From assembly GCF_002968835.1 (NCBI RefSeq), contig NZ_PKQK01000001.1, positions 1,736,001 to 1,800,000 of the forward strand: a DNA stretch of 64,000 bases. The letters run 5' to 3'. Source of the DNA: Paenibacillus sp. PCH8. Its GTDB lineage: Bacteria; Bacillota; Bacilli; Paenibacillales; Paenibacillaceae. Below the pieces are notes generated by a model, which had not been told where the DNA came from, did not search any database, and worked only from the letters and a program-made list of their open reading frames with translations. Positions 8,810-17,850 of this stretch are shown piece after piece (the first letter of the stretch is position 1; each line of letters begins with the position of its first letter). Position numbers and translations under genes: made by a program.

Positions 8810-10417
8810 ATGAAAAAAGTGAACAAGTCCAGAAAAGCTGTTACAACTGCATCCATTTCCATGTTGTCTGCCATGCTTCTGCTCTCAGCCTGTGGCGGGG
8901 GTGGAGGCGGTGCAGCAAGCGAAGCCCAGTCACCTGATGGCAAAGTGACATTGAATTTCATAACCCAGAGCTCTCCGCTGGCTCCCGCTGATCCGAACGA
9001 GAAGCTGATTTACAAAAGACTCGAAGAGAAAACCAATATGCATATCAACTGGAAGAACTATACGAGTGATGTGTTTAAAGAAAAAAGAAACCTGGCGGTA
9101 GCCAGCGGTGATTTGCCAGATGCCATTTTTGACGCAGGTTATGGGGATTATGATCTCCTGAAACTGGCGAAGGATGGGGCCATTATTCCACTAGAAGACA
9201 TGATTGAGCAACATATGCCCAATCTGCAAAAGGTATTAGAGGAAGCTCCCGAATACAAGAGCATGATCACGGCTCCAGACGGACATATCTATTCATTTCC
9301 CTGGATTGAGGAACTCGGCAGTGGCAAACAACGGATTCAGGCAGTGGATAACTTGCCCTGGATCAATGTGGAATGGCTGAACAAGCTCGGACTGAAGATG
9401 CCAACGACAACCGAAGAACTGAAAGAAGTGTTGATTGCGTTCAAGACCCAGGACCCGAACGGCAATGGCAAAGCAGACGAAATTCCGTTGTCCTTCATTA
9501 ACAAGCCGGGCGGAGAAGACCTGACCTTTCTCTTTGCGGCATTTGGACTCGGGGAGAACTGGGACCATACCGTGGTGACTGATGAAGGCAAAGTGGTCTT
9601 CACAGCAGCTGATAAAGGTTACAAGGAAGCGGTCCAATACATTCATGAACTGGTTAAGGAAGGTCTCGTAGATGTGGAAGCGTATCAGCAGGATTGGAAT
9701 ACGTATCTGGCCAAGGGCAAAGACAACAAGTATGGCATGTATTTCACCTGGGATAAGGCCAACATTACAGGCATGAATGATACCTATGATGTTCTGCCTC
9801 CTGTTGCCGGACCGAGTGGCAAGGCCAATGTGACCAGAACGAACGGCATCGGACTCGACCGGGGACGTATGGTTGTTACTAGCAGTAATAAAAACCTGGA
9901 ATCGACAGCGAAGTGGGTGGACCAATTGTACGATCCGCTCCAATCGGTACAGAACAACTGGGGAACGTATGGCGATGAGACACAGCAGAATATTTTTGAA
10001 TTCGATGAAGCCAAAGGCATGCTGAAGCATCTTCCGCTGGAAGGCGCTGCACCTGTGGAGCTTAGACAAAAAACAAGCGTTGCAGGACCGCTGGCGATTC
10101 TCGACAGCTATTACGACAAGTACACAACCAAACCGGAAGATGCCGCATGGCGTATGGAGCTTCTCGACAAAGTTATAGTTCCACACATGAAAGCGGAGAA
10201 CGTCTATCCAAGCGTGTTCTTCTCCATTGATGAACTGGACCGCCTCTCCACGATTGAGACCGATCTGTTCGCCTATGTGCTGCGTATGCGCACGGAATGG
10301 TATCAGAACGGAAAGATCGATCAGGAGTGGGATGCCTATCTGAAAGAGCTGGATCGTCTTGGACTGCAAGAATGGCTTCAGATTAAACAAGCAGGATATG
10401 AACGCAATACCAAATAA
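8810..10417 (+). CDS. Extracellular sugar-binding lipoprotein (LipO-like, family 1)
   Basis: ATG 8810 is seven bases after GGAGGT; ATGs at 8795 and 8804 overlap the ribosome site. The signal peptide ends in the lipobox LSAC (Cys28) followed by a Gly-rich stretch. The 535-residue length is typical of the large LipO-type binding proteins that pair with LplB/LplC permeases. The mature part shows typical binding-protein segments, for example DGHIYSFPW and DPNGNGKADEIPLSF, the latter resembling the calcium-loop-like segment of this class. The context of GH32 enzymes and fructokinase suggests fructo-oligosaccharides or sucrose as substrate. Confidence 0.9.
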   Translation: MKKVNKSRKAVTTASISMLSAMLLLSACGGGGGGAASEAQSPDGKVTLNFITQSSPLAPADPNEKLIYKRLEEKTNMHINWKNYTSDVFKEKRNLAVASGDLPDAIFDAGYGDYDLLKLAKDGAIIPLEDMIEQHMPNLQKVLEEAPEYKSMITAPDGHIYSFPWIEELGSGKQRIQAVDNLPWINVEWLNKLGLKMPTTTEELKEVLIAFKTQDPNGNGKADEIPLSFINKPGGEDLTFLFAAFGLGENWDHTVVTDEGKVVFTAADKGYKEAVQYIHELVKEGLVDVEAYQQDWNTYLAKGKDNKYGMYFTWDKANITGMNDTYDVLPPVAGPSGKANVTRTNGIGLDRGRMVVTSSNKNLESTAKWVDQLYDPLQSVQNNWGTYGDETQQNIFEFDEAKGMLKHLPLEGAAPVELRQKTSVAGPLAILDSYYDKYTTKPEDAAWRMELLDKVIVPHMKAENVYPSVFFSIDELDRLSTIETDLFAYVLRMRTEWYQNGKIDQEWDAYLKELDRLGLQEWLQIKQAGYERNTK

Positions 10418-10435
10418 AACAAATCAGATGAGGGG

Positions 10436-10466
10436 ACGCTGCCTTGCTTAACAGCAAGATGCGTTA
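10436..10466 (+). other. Intercistronic stem-loop
   Basis: ACGC-TGC-CTTGCT, loop TAAC, AGCAAG-AT-GCGT form an imperfect hairpin between the binding-protein gene and the GH32 gene. It has no T-run, so it may stabilise or segment the mRNA rather than terminate it. Confidence 0.4.
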
Positions 10467-10516
10467 GTAATGTAGTGTTTTCTCTTCAACGGTTTGATTC
10501 AAAGGAGTTAAACTAC

Positions 10517-11995
10517 ATGTCTACCATTTCAACATCCGATTACCGGGGCGTCTATCATTTCTCACCCAAAGAGAAGTGGATGAATGATCCCAATGGCATG
10601 GTATTTTTCAAAGGTGAGTATCACTTGTTCTATCAGCATCATCCGTTTGGCACCACATGGGGACCGATGCATTGGGGACATGCAGTGACCAGGGATTTGG
10701 TCACGTGGGAAGAACTTCCAGTGGCTTTGGCGCCAGATGAACATGGCATGATATTCTCCGGCAGTGCTGTAGTGGATTGGAACAATACATCTGGATTCTT
10801 TGATGATGAGCCAGGACTGGTGGCGATTTTCACTCATCATCTAGAAATGCCCAACGATCCTCCGATTCAGAAGCAGAGCCTTGCTTATAGCCGGGATAGC
10901 GGCAGAACCTGGATCAAATACGAGGGCAATCCGGTGCTGGAGCATGAATCGTTTGTGGATTTCCGTGATCCCAAAGTATTCTGGCATGAGCAGACTGAGG
11001 AATGGATCATGATTATCGCGTGTGGTCAAACGGTATGCCTGTACCATTCTCCCGATCTAAAGGATTGGACACTGGGCAGTGAATTCGGCGCAGGGATCGG
11101 TTCGCATGACGGCGTATGGGAGTGTCCTGACTTGTTCCCATTAGTAGTGGATGGGGATTCAGGGCAGGAAAAATGGGTGATGCTCGTCAGCATTGGTGCA
11201 GATCCTGCCTTCAAGGAAGGCTCCAGAACCCAGTACTTCACTGGAGAATTTGATGGCATTACGTTTGTTCCGGATGAAGCTTCGCATCGGATTCGCTGGC
11301 TTGATCATGGCCGGGACAACTACGCAGGGGTCAGCTGGTCCGACATTCCGGCAGAAGATGGAAGACGCCTGTTTATGGGCTGGATGAGCAACTGGATGTA
11401 CGCTAACCAGACGCCAACTGAAGATTATCGCGGGGCAATGACCATTGCGAGGGAGCTGACATTGGAGACAAGGGGCGGAGAAGTCATGCTGGTTCAGCGT
11501 CCTGCGCGTGAGCTGGAGCAGGCCCGCAAGTCCGTATTATCGTTACAGAATGTGTCCATCAGACAAGTGAGCGAGCAGTTGAATGCATTGCAGCTTGTGA
11601 ACTATGAGATTGATGCGGAATGGTCTTCAGCATCCTCTGTTCAATTTGCATTACGAAGTGGTTCGAATCATGAAACGCTCGTGGGCGTGGACGCTAATCT
11701 GGGTGAAGTATACGTTGATCGCAGTCGATCAGGTATCATCGATTTCCATGAGCATTTTCTGGGTCGCCATGCGGCTGGGTTAACAGCGGGGAGTGGCAAT
11801 CAACGTTTGCGTATCTTTGTGGATCATGCCTCCGTAGAGGTATTTGCCAATGACGGTCAAGCGGTGATTACCGATCTGATCTATCCAGATGCGGGCTCCA
11901 AGGGAATCTCTGTTCATGCCGAACAGGATATGATATTCCATTCGCTTCATATCTACGAACTATTCCCCATCCAAGCCAAAGGTCAATCGAAATGA
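10517..11995 (+). CDS. Cytoplasmic GH32 beta-fructosidase (sucrose/fructan hydrolase)
   Basis: ATG 10517 is nine bases after AAGGAG. No signal peptide is present, so this 492-residue enzyme acts in the cytoplasm on imported sugar. The three GH32 landmarks are WMNDPNG (residues 21-27, nucleophile Asp24), RDPK (from residue 150, transition-state Asp151) and ECPDL (acid/base Glu202). The C-terminal beta-sandwich with SVEVFAND is also present. It could cleave sucrose, sucrose-6-phosphate or short levan/inulin oligomers. Lack of a PTS in the operon favours unphosphorylated fructosides. Confidence 0.92.
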   Translation: MSTISTSDYRGVYHFSPKEKWMNDPNGMVFFKGEYHLFYQHHPFGTTWGPMHWGHAVTRDLVTWEELPVALAPDEHGMIFSGSAVVDWNNTSGFFDDEPGLVAIFTHHLEMPNDPPIQKQSLAYSRDSGRTWIKYEGNPVLEHESFVDFRDPKVFWHEQTEEWIMIIACGQTVCLYHSPDLKDWTLGSEFGAGIGSHDGVWECPDLFPLVVDGDSGQEKWVMLVSIGADPAFKEGSRTQYFTGEFDGITFVPDEASHRIRWLDHGRDNYAGVSWSDIPAEDGRRLFMGWMSNWMYANQTPTEDYRGAMTIARELTLETRGGEVMLVQRPARELEQARKSVLSLQNVSIRQVSEQLNALQLVNYEIDAEWSSASSVQFALRSGSNHETLVGVDANLGEVYVDRSRSGIIDFHEHFLGRHAAGLTAGSGNQRLRIFVDHASVEVFANDGQAVITDLIYPDAGSKGISVHAEQDMIFHSLHIYELFPIQAKGQSK

Positions 11996-12014
11996 GCGCA
12001 AGGGGGACGGGACG

Positions 12015-12907
12015 ATGCAGATAGGCGCCATCGAAGCGGGCGGAACAAAGTTTGTATGTGGGGTAGGGAATGAAGAAGGAAGAATTGAAGATTGGTGCAG
12101 CTTTCCAACGGAACATCCCGACACCACACTTGCGAAGGTGATCGACTATTTCAGGGATAAGGAAGTGGCAGCCATCGGCATCGGCTCTTTTGGCCCCATG
12201 GATCTGCAACCGGATAGTCCCACCTATGGCTACATTACAACGACCCGAAGCCGGGCTGGGAAAACTGTAATGTGGTCGGTACCTTGAGAAGTGAATTTTC
12301 GGTTCCCTTTGGATGGGATACGGATGTGAATGCAGCTGCCTTGGGAGAAGTCACCTGGGGAGCAGCGCAAGGATTGGACAACTGTGTGTATTACACCATC
12401 GGCACAGGTATTGGGGTTGGACTTGTGGCAGGAGGCAAACGTGTGCATGGCATGTTGCACCCGGAGGGTGGGCACATTCGGACGAGAAGGCACCCGGAGG
12501 ATCATTTTGCCGGATTATGCCCGTATCATGGCGACTGTTTGGAGGGGATGGCCGCAGGACCGGCCATTCAGGCCCGTTGGCAGCGTCCAGGTAGTGAACT
12601 GCCAGCAGACCACTCGGCATGGGAGATCGAAGCCTTCTACATTGCAGAGTCTATTACGACCGCCATTCTGCTTCATTCGCCGCAAAAGGTCATCTTGGGC
12701 GGTGGAGTGATGCAGCAACATCATCTGTTTCCCATGATCCGGGAGCGGGTGGTACAGAATTTGAATGGATATGTGAATGCAGCTCAGATAACGCAACATA
12801 TCGACCAATATATTGTCCAACCCGGATTGGGACAGCACGCCGGACTATGCGGTGCCCTTGCATTGGGGTTGGAAGCGTTACAGCAACATGCCAAGTTGAA
12901 TTCATAG
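12015..12907 (+). pseudogene. ROK-family fructokinase, frame broken at 12244-12246 (probable sequence error)
   Basis: The N-terminal half (IGAIEAGGTKFVCGVG, phosphate-binding DXGXT-like start) runs in one frame and the C-terminal half in the next. The second half has the ROK pieces GIGVGLVAGGK, the zinc-binding segment with GLCPYHGDCLEG, and ILGGGVM. Adding one C to CCC at 12244-12246 restores GYITTTPKPGWENCNVVGT across the break, a normal fructokinase sequence. The product would be about 297 residues and would phosphorylate fructose released by the GH32 enzymes. As given, the frame is disrupted. The rest shows no decay, so a base-calling error is more likely than a dead gene. Confidence 0.88.
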
Positions 12908-12922
12908 TATTTGATCCATTGT

Positions 12923-13041
12923 ATCCCGTAGGGGATGGTTGCAGGTTTACTTTTGCTTCAGCGTTTTGCATGGGAAGTCGCAGGGCTGAATGTATGCGAA
13001 ATGTTCGCTTGAAGAGACTGCTGCGCCATCCCTTACGGGAT
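12923..13041 (+). repeat. Long-range inverted repeat between fructokinase and levanase genes
   Basis: ATCCCGTAGGGGATGG (12923-12938) pairs with CCATCCCTTACGGGAT (13026-13041), 15 of 16 positions, across 87 bases. The right arm is followed by TTTTTGTG. In RNA it would be a terminator-like stem with a large structured loop between two genes of the same direction. It may act as an attenuator or processing site that sets levanase expression. Confidence 0.65.
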
Positions 13042-13081
13042 TTTTGTGTCATCCACTACAACAGGAAAAGAGGGAATGCTT

Positions 13082-16000
13082 ATGAAATGGATCTTTCGAT
13101 CCATCTGTTGTGTTCTACTAACATGTGTCCTTGGTTCATCTTCTGCAGGGGCGTATTCGACAGCCGCTCTAACGGATACCGATAAGGATACTCAGTCAGG
13201 AAGAAAGCAGACATCGGAGGGATTAGTGAAACAACAGGGAAAGGGGGCTCCGATGTTGATCAATGGGTCCAAAGCAGATACCAATGTGTCGGATTGGACA
13301 TTGCAGGGCGGAGGCAGTCTGGAAGATACGGATGAAGGATTCCATTTGGCTTCGGATGCTGGGGAGAACGTGATGGCTGTATCAGCCACAAGAGCTGATA
13401 ATTTTGTCTATGAAGCTGATGTGATGATTCAGGATATGAAGGCTGATGCCAGTCTTGTTTTTCGATCCAATGATACAGGCTGGTCTTCGTATATGCTGCA
13501 AGTGGTTCCCCAGGCGGGTGTAATACGTCTAAGAGATGCAAGTGGACAGCCGGGAACGTTAAATGTAGAACATAAGACGAGCCTGAAATCCGGAGGTATC
13601 TACCATCTGAAAGTGAAAGCGGATGGAGAGAGCCTTCAGGTATATTGGGATAATCAGTATGACCCGGTAATAGATGTGAAGGACAATGCCTATTCGTCAG
13701 GATATCTGGGGCTCCATGTATGGGATGGGGCGGCTTTGTTCCAGAATGTTCAGGTGAGTATGATGAATGGCAACACGGGCAAACCGATTAATGCCGCGGG
13801 CGAATGGCAGCCGGATCTAAAAGGCTATAGAGGTAAAGGAAATGCTCAGAGCCAGGGACGGATCATTTACGAGAAGGCGGCATCTGATTTGGTATATGAG
13901 GGAAATATATCTCTGGCCCATACGAATGTGAGTTCCTCGGCGGCATTGCTGTTCAGGGCTAATACAGACGGAACGAGGGGTTACGAAGCAGTCCTGATTA
14001 GAGAAGGAGAAGAAGCCAGGGTACAACTTCGAAAAGCAGGTGGTACCGTGCTCGCCAGCTCGAATCGAACGTATCCCAGTCAACCGGGAGCGAGGCATCA
14101 CATCGAAATTATAGCTTCGGGCAGCTTGATTCAGGTGTATGTGGATGGTTACACACCTCCGGCTGTTGAAGTCACAGACACAAGTTATGCCAATGGAAAT
14201 GTTGGACTTGTGGTTCAACAAGGTATGGCTTATTTTCAGGATATCTATGTGACGGAAGAGTCCATCTACTACAAGGAAAACTATCGACCTCAGTACCATT
14301 ATTCTCCGATTCGGGGATCAGTCAGTGATCCGAATGGACTGGTCTATTATGATGGTGAATATCATCTGTTTCATCAGGATGGAGGCACCTGGGCTCATGC
14401 TGTTAGTACGGATCTTATAAAATGGAAGCGTTTACCTATTGCGTTACCTTGGAATGATCAGGGTCATGTGTGGTCGGGATCAGCGATTGCTGATCTGAAT
14501 AACACATCCGGTCTGTTCACGGATTCAGGTGGAAAAGGTCTAATTGCGTACTACACTTCCTTTCACCCGGATAAAACTGGCGGCAATCAGCGCATCGGTC
14601 TCGCCTATAGCACCGATCAAGGACGCAATTGGCATTATGCTAAAGATCGCCCAATCGTAATTGATAATCCTGGCAAGAATGGTGATGACCCGGGAAGCTG
14701 GGACTTCCGTGATCCTAAGGTCGTCTGGGATGGAGATCACGATCGCTGGATGATGGTCGTGTCTGGCGGGGATCACATCCGGTTCTTTACTTCAACCAAT
14801 CTGCTCGATTGGACGTTAACTTATAACTTTGGATATGGCGATTACATTCGTGGTGGTGTATGGGAGTGTCCCGATCTCATTCAGTTGCCTGTTGATGGAA
14901 CGGGACGGCGGAAGTGGGTGCTGATGATCAGTACAGGGGCGAATCCGAAAACTCAAGGATCTGATGCGGAATATTTTGTGGGTGAGTTGACAGCAGAAGG
15001 GAAATTCCTGAATGATCTTCCGGCAGGTCAAGTGTTGAGGACGGACTTTGGTAAGGAGTTCTATGCATCAATGTCCTTTGCGAATATGCCTGATCAGCGG
15101 AAAGTCATGCTTGCATGGATGACGAATTGGGACTATCCGTTTGAATTCCCAACCTCCTCTTGGAAAGGACAATTAACCATACCGAGAGAAATATCTCTTC
15201 GAACCACGAACGAAGGAGTTCGTTTGGTACAAACACCAATTACGGAGCTTCAAACACTGCGGCAAAACCTGTACAGTATTGAGCAGTTGAGGATGGGGCC
15301 TGATTCCAAAAATCCGCTCGATGGCCTGACGGCAGGGGCGTATGAAATTGAAGCCGAAGTGGAAATTCCAGCTAACCGTGCTGTAGCCGAGTTCGGTTTT
15401 CATCTGCGTCAAGGGGAGGGGCAGCAAACCACAGTAGGATACAGGGTGGATCAGCAAAACATGTTTGTGGATCGCACTGCATCGGGGGACGTGAGCTTTT
15501 CCGACTTGTTCACCAAGGTTCATGAGGCTCCGTTACAACCGGAAAATCAAAAGGTGAAGCTGCGCATATTTGTGGATGAATCCTCCGTTGAGGTTTTCGG
15601 TAATGATGGCAAGGTTGTCTTCTCGGATGTCATTTTTCCAGACCCTGCGGGAAGAACAATGGCTTTCTATAGCCTTGGTGGGGAAGTGAAGGTGAACTCC
15701 ATGAAGGTGTACGCCTTGGACAACATCTGGAGAGAAGGCACATCTTCCAGAACTCGGGTCATTGCAGATACCCACAGAAGAACGACAAATATAGGGCAGA
15801 CCCAAACATTGTACGCGACGGTAGAGGGCGGACCGGGAAAAGGTGCTCAACCGTTGAAATGGAAAGTAAGTGATCCTAAAGTGGTGAAGATCGTTCATGC
15901 TGACAAAACAAAAGCGACGGTTCGTGCTGTAGGCAAAGGCAAAGTCTGGGTGACGGCTTCAACGGCTAACGGCAAAGCTTCTGCCAAAATCCCCATTGTG

Positions 16001-16924
16001 GTATCCAACGGCACATTCGATACCAACTTGTCCGGCTGGAAGTCGGATAAATCCTCTGCCGATTGGCTTGTTTCCGAACAAGGCATACAAGGCAATTCTA
16101 GTGGGGATGCACAGTATATTGCCCAAGAAACGGCAGGCGATTTCCAATATGATGTTGACCTGACGCTGGATGCTCAGGGCGGAGCAGGCTCTGTTATATT
16201 CCGTGGAAGCGAGGATGGACGAAGCGGCTATTACTTGAATGTGGACCCCAATATGAAGGCCATCCGACTTTTTTATAAAGTGAACGGAAATTTCGAAAAA
16301 CGGCAGGTGCTTGCTCAAATTCCGAGATTCATTCGTAAGGATCATACGTATCACATCCGAATTCAGGCGAACGGGCCTCGAATCCAGGTTGATGTTGATG
16401 GAGAGCGAATGATGAATATTCAGGATGGGACGTTTGCCGAAGGGCATTTCGGTGTTCATGTATTTGGAGGAAGTGCATCCTTTCAGCATGTGAATGCAAC
16501 CCATAGGAAACAAGCCGAGTTGGAGCAGGTGATTATTCGTAATGCAGGACGTCCCGTTGTGATTCGAGCTGTTCCCTCTGAAGAAGGAGAAGGGATAAAG
16601 GTTGCTGGCGAGGCAGAGAATGTAAGTGAAGGTTTCCAATGGGTGATGGTACCAACTGGGGATGAGTCCGGCTCTTACTCTATTCGAACCTTGAACGGAA
16701 TGGCGCTGGATTGGGATGTAGGACAGAATCGTATTCAGCTCTATTCGTATCTTGGTTATGCGAATCAACGTTGGCACATTGCCAAGAACGAAGATGGGAC
16801 GATGCGCATTACCAGTGCTCATAACGGGGACGCACTCGGCATAGCCGAGGACGGGTCAAATCTGGTAATGGATGAGCTTCGCCAAGAGAACGAGGTTCAA
16901 AAATGGGTGTTTAAGCAACAATAA
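13082..16924 (+). CDS. Secreted multidomain levanase/fructanase (GH32)
   Basis: ATG 13082 is seven bases after AAGAGGG. A signal peptide (residues 1-24, cut after AGA) is followed by two LamG-like sandwich domains (about 60-235 and 240-395). The GH32 propeller and its sandwich span about 400-885, a Big2-like Ig domain about 890-970, a third LamG-like domain about 976-1140, and a ricin-like beta-trefoil about 1145-1280. Catalytic residues are Asp416 (in SDPNG), Asp544 (RDPK) and Glu595 (ECPDL). The usual WMN before DPNG is replaced by SVS. No LPXTG anchor is visible, so it is likely released or held by its accessory domains. It would degrade levan or inulin outside the cell to feed the ABC importer. 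Last gene of the fructan locus; no clear terminator follows. Confidence 0.9.
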   Translation: MKWIFRSICCVLLTCVLGSSSAGAYSTAALTDTDKDTQSGRKQTSEGLVKQQGKGAPMLINGSKADTNVSDWTLQGGGSLEDTDEGFHLASDAGENVMAVSATRADNFVYEADVMIQDMKADASLVFRSNDTGWSSYMLQVVPQAGVIRLRDASGQPGTLNVEHKTSLKSGGIYHLKVKADGESLQVYWDNQYDPVIDVKDNAYSSGYLGLHVWDGAALFQNVQVSMMNGNTGKPINAAGEWQPDLKGYRGKGNAQSQGRIIYEKAASDLVYEGNISLAHTNVSSSAALLFRANTDGTRGYEAVLIREGEEARVQLRKAGGTVLASSNRTYPSQPGARHHIEIIASGSLIQVYVDGYTPPAVEVTDTSYANGNVGLVVQQGMAYFQDIYVTEESIYYKENYRPQYHYSPIRGSVSDPNGLVYYDGEYHLFHQDGGTWAHAVSTDLIKWKRLPIALPWNDQGHVWSGSAIADLNNTSGLFTDSGGKGLIAYYTSFHPDKTGGNQRIGLAYSTDQGRNWHYAKDRPIVIDNPGKNGDDPGSWDFRDPKVVWDGDHDRWMMVVSGGDHIRFFTSTNLLDWTLTYNFGYGDYIRGGVWECPDLIQLPVDGTGRRKWVLMISTGANPKTQGSDAEYFVGELTAEGKFLNDLPAGQVLRTDFGKEFYASMSFANMPDQRKVMLAWMTNWDYPFEFPTSSWKGQLTIPREISLRTTNEGVRLVQTPITELQTLRQNLYSIEQLRMGPDSKNPLDGLTAGAYEIEAEVEIPANRAVAEFGFHLRQGEGQQTTVGYRVDQQNMFVDRTASGDVSFSDLFTKVHEAPLQPENQKVKLRIFVDESSVEVFGNDGKVVFSDVIFPDPAGRTMAFYSLGGEVKVNSMKVYALDNIWREGTSSRTRVIADTHRRTTNIGQTQTLYATVEGGPGKGAQPLKWKVSDPKVVKIVHADKTKATVRAVGKGKVWVTASTANGKASAKIPIVVSNGTFDTNLSGWKSDKSSADWLVSEQGIQGNSSGDAQYIAQETAGDFQYDVDLTLDAQGGAGSVIFRGSEDGRSGYYLNVDPNMKAIRLFYKVNGNFEKRQVLAQIPRFIRKDHTYHIRIQANGPRIQVDVDGERMMNIQDGTFAEGHFGVHVFGGSASFQHVNATHRKQAELEQVIIRNAGRPVVIRAVPSEEGEGIKVAGEAENVSEGFQWVMVPTGDESGSYSIRTLNGMALDWDVGQNRIQLYSYLGYANQRWHIAKNEDGTMRITSAHNGDALGIAEDGSNLVMDELRQENEVQKWVFKQQ

Positions 16925-17056
16925 TGGTGAAATAGATACAGGTGTAGATTACTCAACCATATGAACTCTCTGAAGAAAATGTGCAATATAATTGCAGCGC
17001 TTCCGAGCTATCGTTCGCTTTTATGTGTAATTACCATGTTAACTATATCTTTTTGG

Positions 17057-17085
17057 TTGCCTATAATCGTATATTTATGTATAAT
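17057..17085 (+). promoter_or_regulatory. Promoter of the DUF2294-type gene
   Basis: TTGCCT (17057-17062), 17 bases, TATAAT (17080-17085). The first transcribed base would fall at about 17092, inside the palindrome at 17090-17101. Confidence 0.7.
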
Positions 17086-17089
17086 CAAT

Positions 17090-17101
17090 CGTGTTAACAC
17101 G
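17090..17101. promoter_or_regulatory. Palindromic operator CGTGTTAACACG
   Basis: A perfect 12-base palindrome lies four bases after the -10 box and covers the transcription start. This is a classical position for a repressor site. The cognate regulator is not identified. Confidence 0.55.
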
Positions 17102-17136
17102 TCGAATGTACGGTAGTAAGAGATGTGGGTGAGTTC

Positions 17137-17481
17137 ATGGAACTACTGGACAGCAATGAGAGCAAGAAGAAGATGTGCCAGTATTATAACGAAATTTCGA
17201 AGGAACTGTTCGGATTTGGCACCACTCTCCTGAGAGTGACCATTGACCAGAATATTGTGACCTTCTACGCGAAGCACCGCCGTTCGCCGCGCTCTGATGC
17301 CCTGGAAGGGGAGGCCCCCGGCTTAAAGCTGGAAGTGGACTTCCGCATGTCTGTCTTATATAAGAAGAAATTCCGGGAGAAGCTCGAGCAACACATGGGT
17401 TTGCCAATTGAAGCGATATTGAGGGATTATGATGCGTCCACCCAGTGGGCGATCACGAATGTGATTCTGGAACAGGCCTAG
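17137..17481 (+). CDS. DUF2294-like small protein
   Basis: The start is uncertain between ATG 17137 (behind GGGTGAG) and GTG 17125. The protein of about 114 residues resembles DUF2294 proteins: a short helical start, then a beta segment LLRVTIDQNIVTFYAK and a helical end around VLYKKKFREKLEQHMGLPIE. The family has no established function. It is monocistronic, with its own promoter, an operator-like palindrome and a terminator 165 bases downstream. The family assignment rests on pattern recognition only. Confidence 0.75.
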   Translation: MELLDSNESKKKMCQYYNEISKELFGFGTTLLRVTIDQNIVTFYAKHRRSPRSDALEGEAPGLKLEVDFRMSVLYKKKFREKLEQHMGLPIEAILRDYDASTQWAITNVILEQA

Positions 17482-17646
17482 GATGGATCGGCAGGATTGA
17501 TTCTTGCGGTAACAACCAGAGGTATGATTTGGATTCATGATCAGGTTCCGTACAATTTCATATGATGGCGTCTGTCTTCGGATTGATTCTGAAGCAGAAA
17601 CCGATGATGTACCGGCAGCGGGTGTCGCTTTCCTTTGTTTACGAAG

Positions 17647-17693
17647 AAAAGTGTTCTTGTTTATACAAGAGCACTTTTCTTTTTGTTTTTTTT
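17647..17693 (+). terminator. Terminator of the DUF2294-type gene
   Basis: AAAGTG-T-TCTTG and CAAGA-G-CACTTT pair around a short loop, followed by TTTTCTTTTTG and an eight-T run. Confidence 0.9.
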
Positions 17694-17698
17694 CATAC

Positions 17699-17816
17699 GA
17701 ATCAATTTCATAACTCATTAAATTTTCGGTTTTGTAACTAGATATAGACAAAATGAACCGTTTTGATCTACATCTAGCCTTGATTGAAGCAACTAAAGGT
17801 ATTATGAAATTGATTC
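17699..17816. repeat. 118-bp nested palindrome (MITE-like or structured leader)
   Basis: Outer arms GAATCAATTTCATAA (17699-17713) and TTATGAAATTGATTC (17802-17816) are perfect 15-base complements. Inside, CTAGATATAGACAAAA (17738-17753) pairs almost fully with TTTTGATCTACATCTAG (17761-17777) around TGAACCG. The two spacers between inner and outer arms are both 24 bases. CATAC precedes and follows the element, which could be a target duplication. It ends 34 bases before the binding-protein gene. Confidence 0.7.
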
Positions 17817-17850
17817 ATACACATCACATATATCAGGGGGAATCAGGATC

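Noticed and set aside
9293..10390. 365-residue minus-strand ORF
   Set aside because: It lies entirely opposite the sugar-binding lipoprotein gene and has no ribosome site or recognisable sequence.
12240..12290. Programmed ribosomal frameshift in fructokinase
   Set aside because: No slippery heptamer with a downstream structure is evident, and the same kind of one-base loss occurs in five unrelated genes.
12908..13081. SacY/LicT-type antitermination target before the levanase gene
   Set aside because: The inverted repeat does not carry the conserved bases of that RNA, and no BglG-family gene is nearby.
17356..17751. 131-residue minus-strand ORF
   Set aside because: It runs through the strong terminator after the DUF2294-type gene and part of the nested palindrome, and has no ribosome site.
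17690..17850. Possible purine riboswitch before the nucleoside-linked operon
   Set aside because: The conserved purine-aptamer core and loop sequences were not found; the symmetry present is of a different kind.
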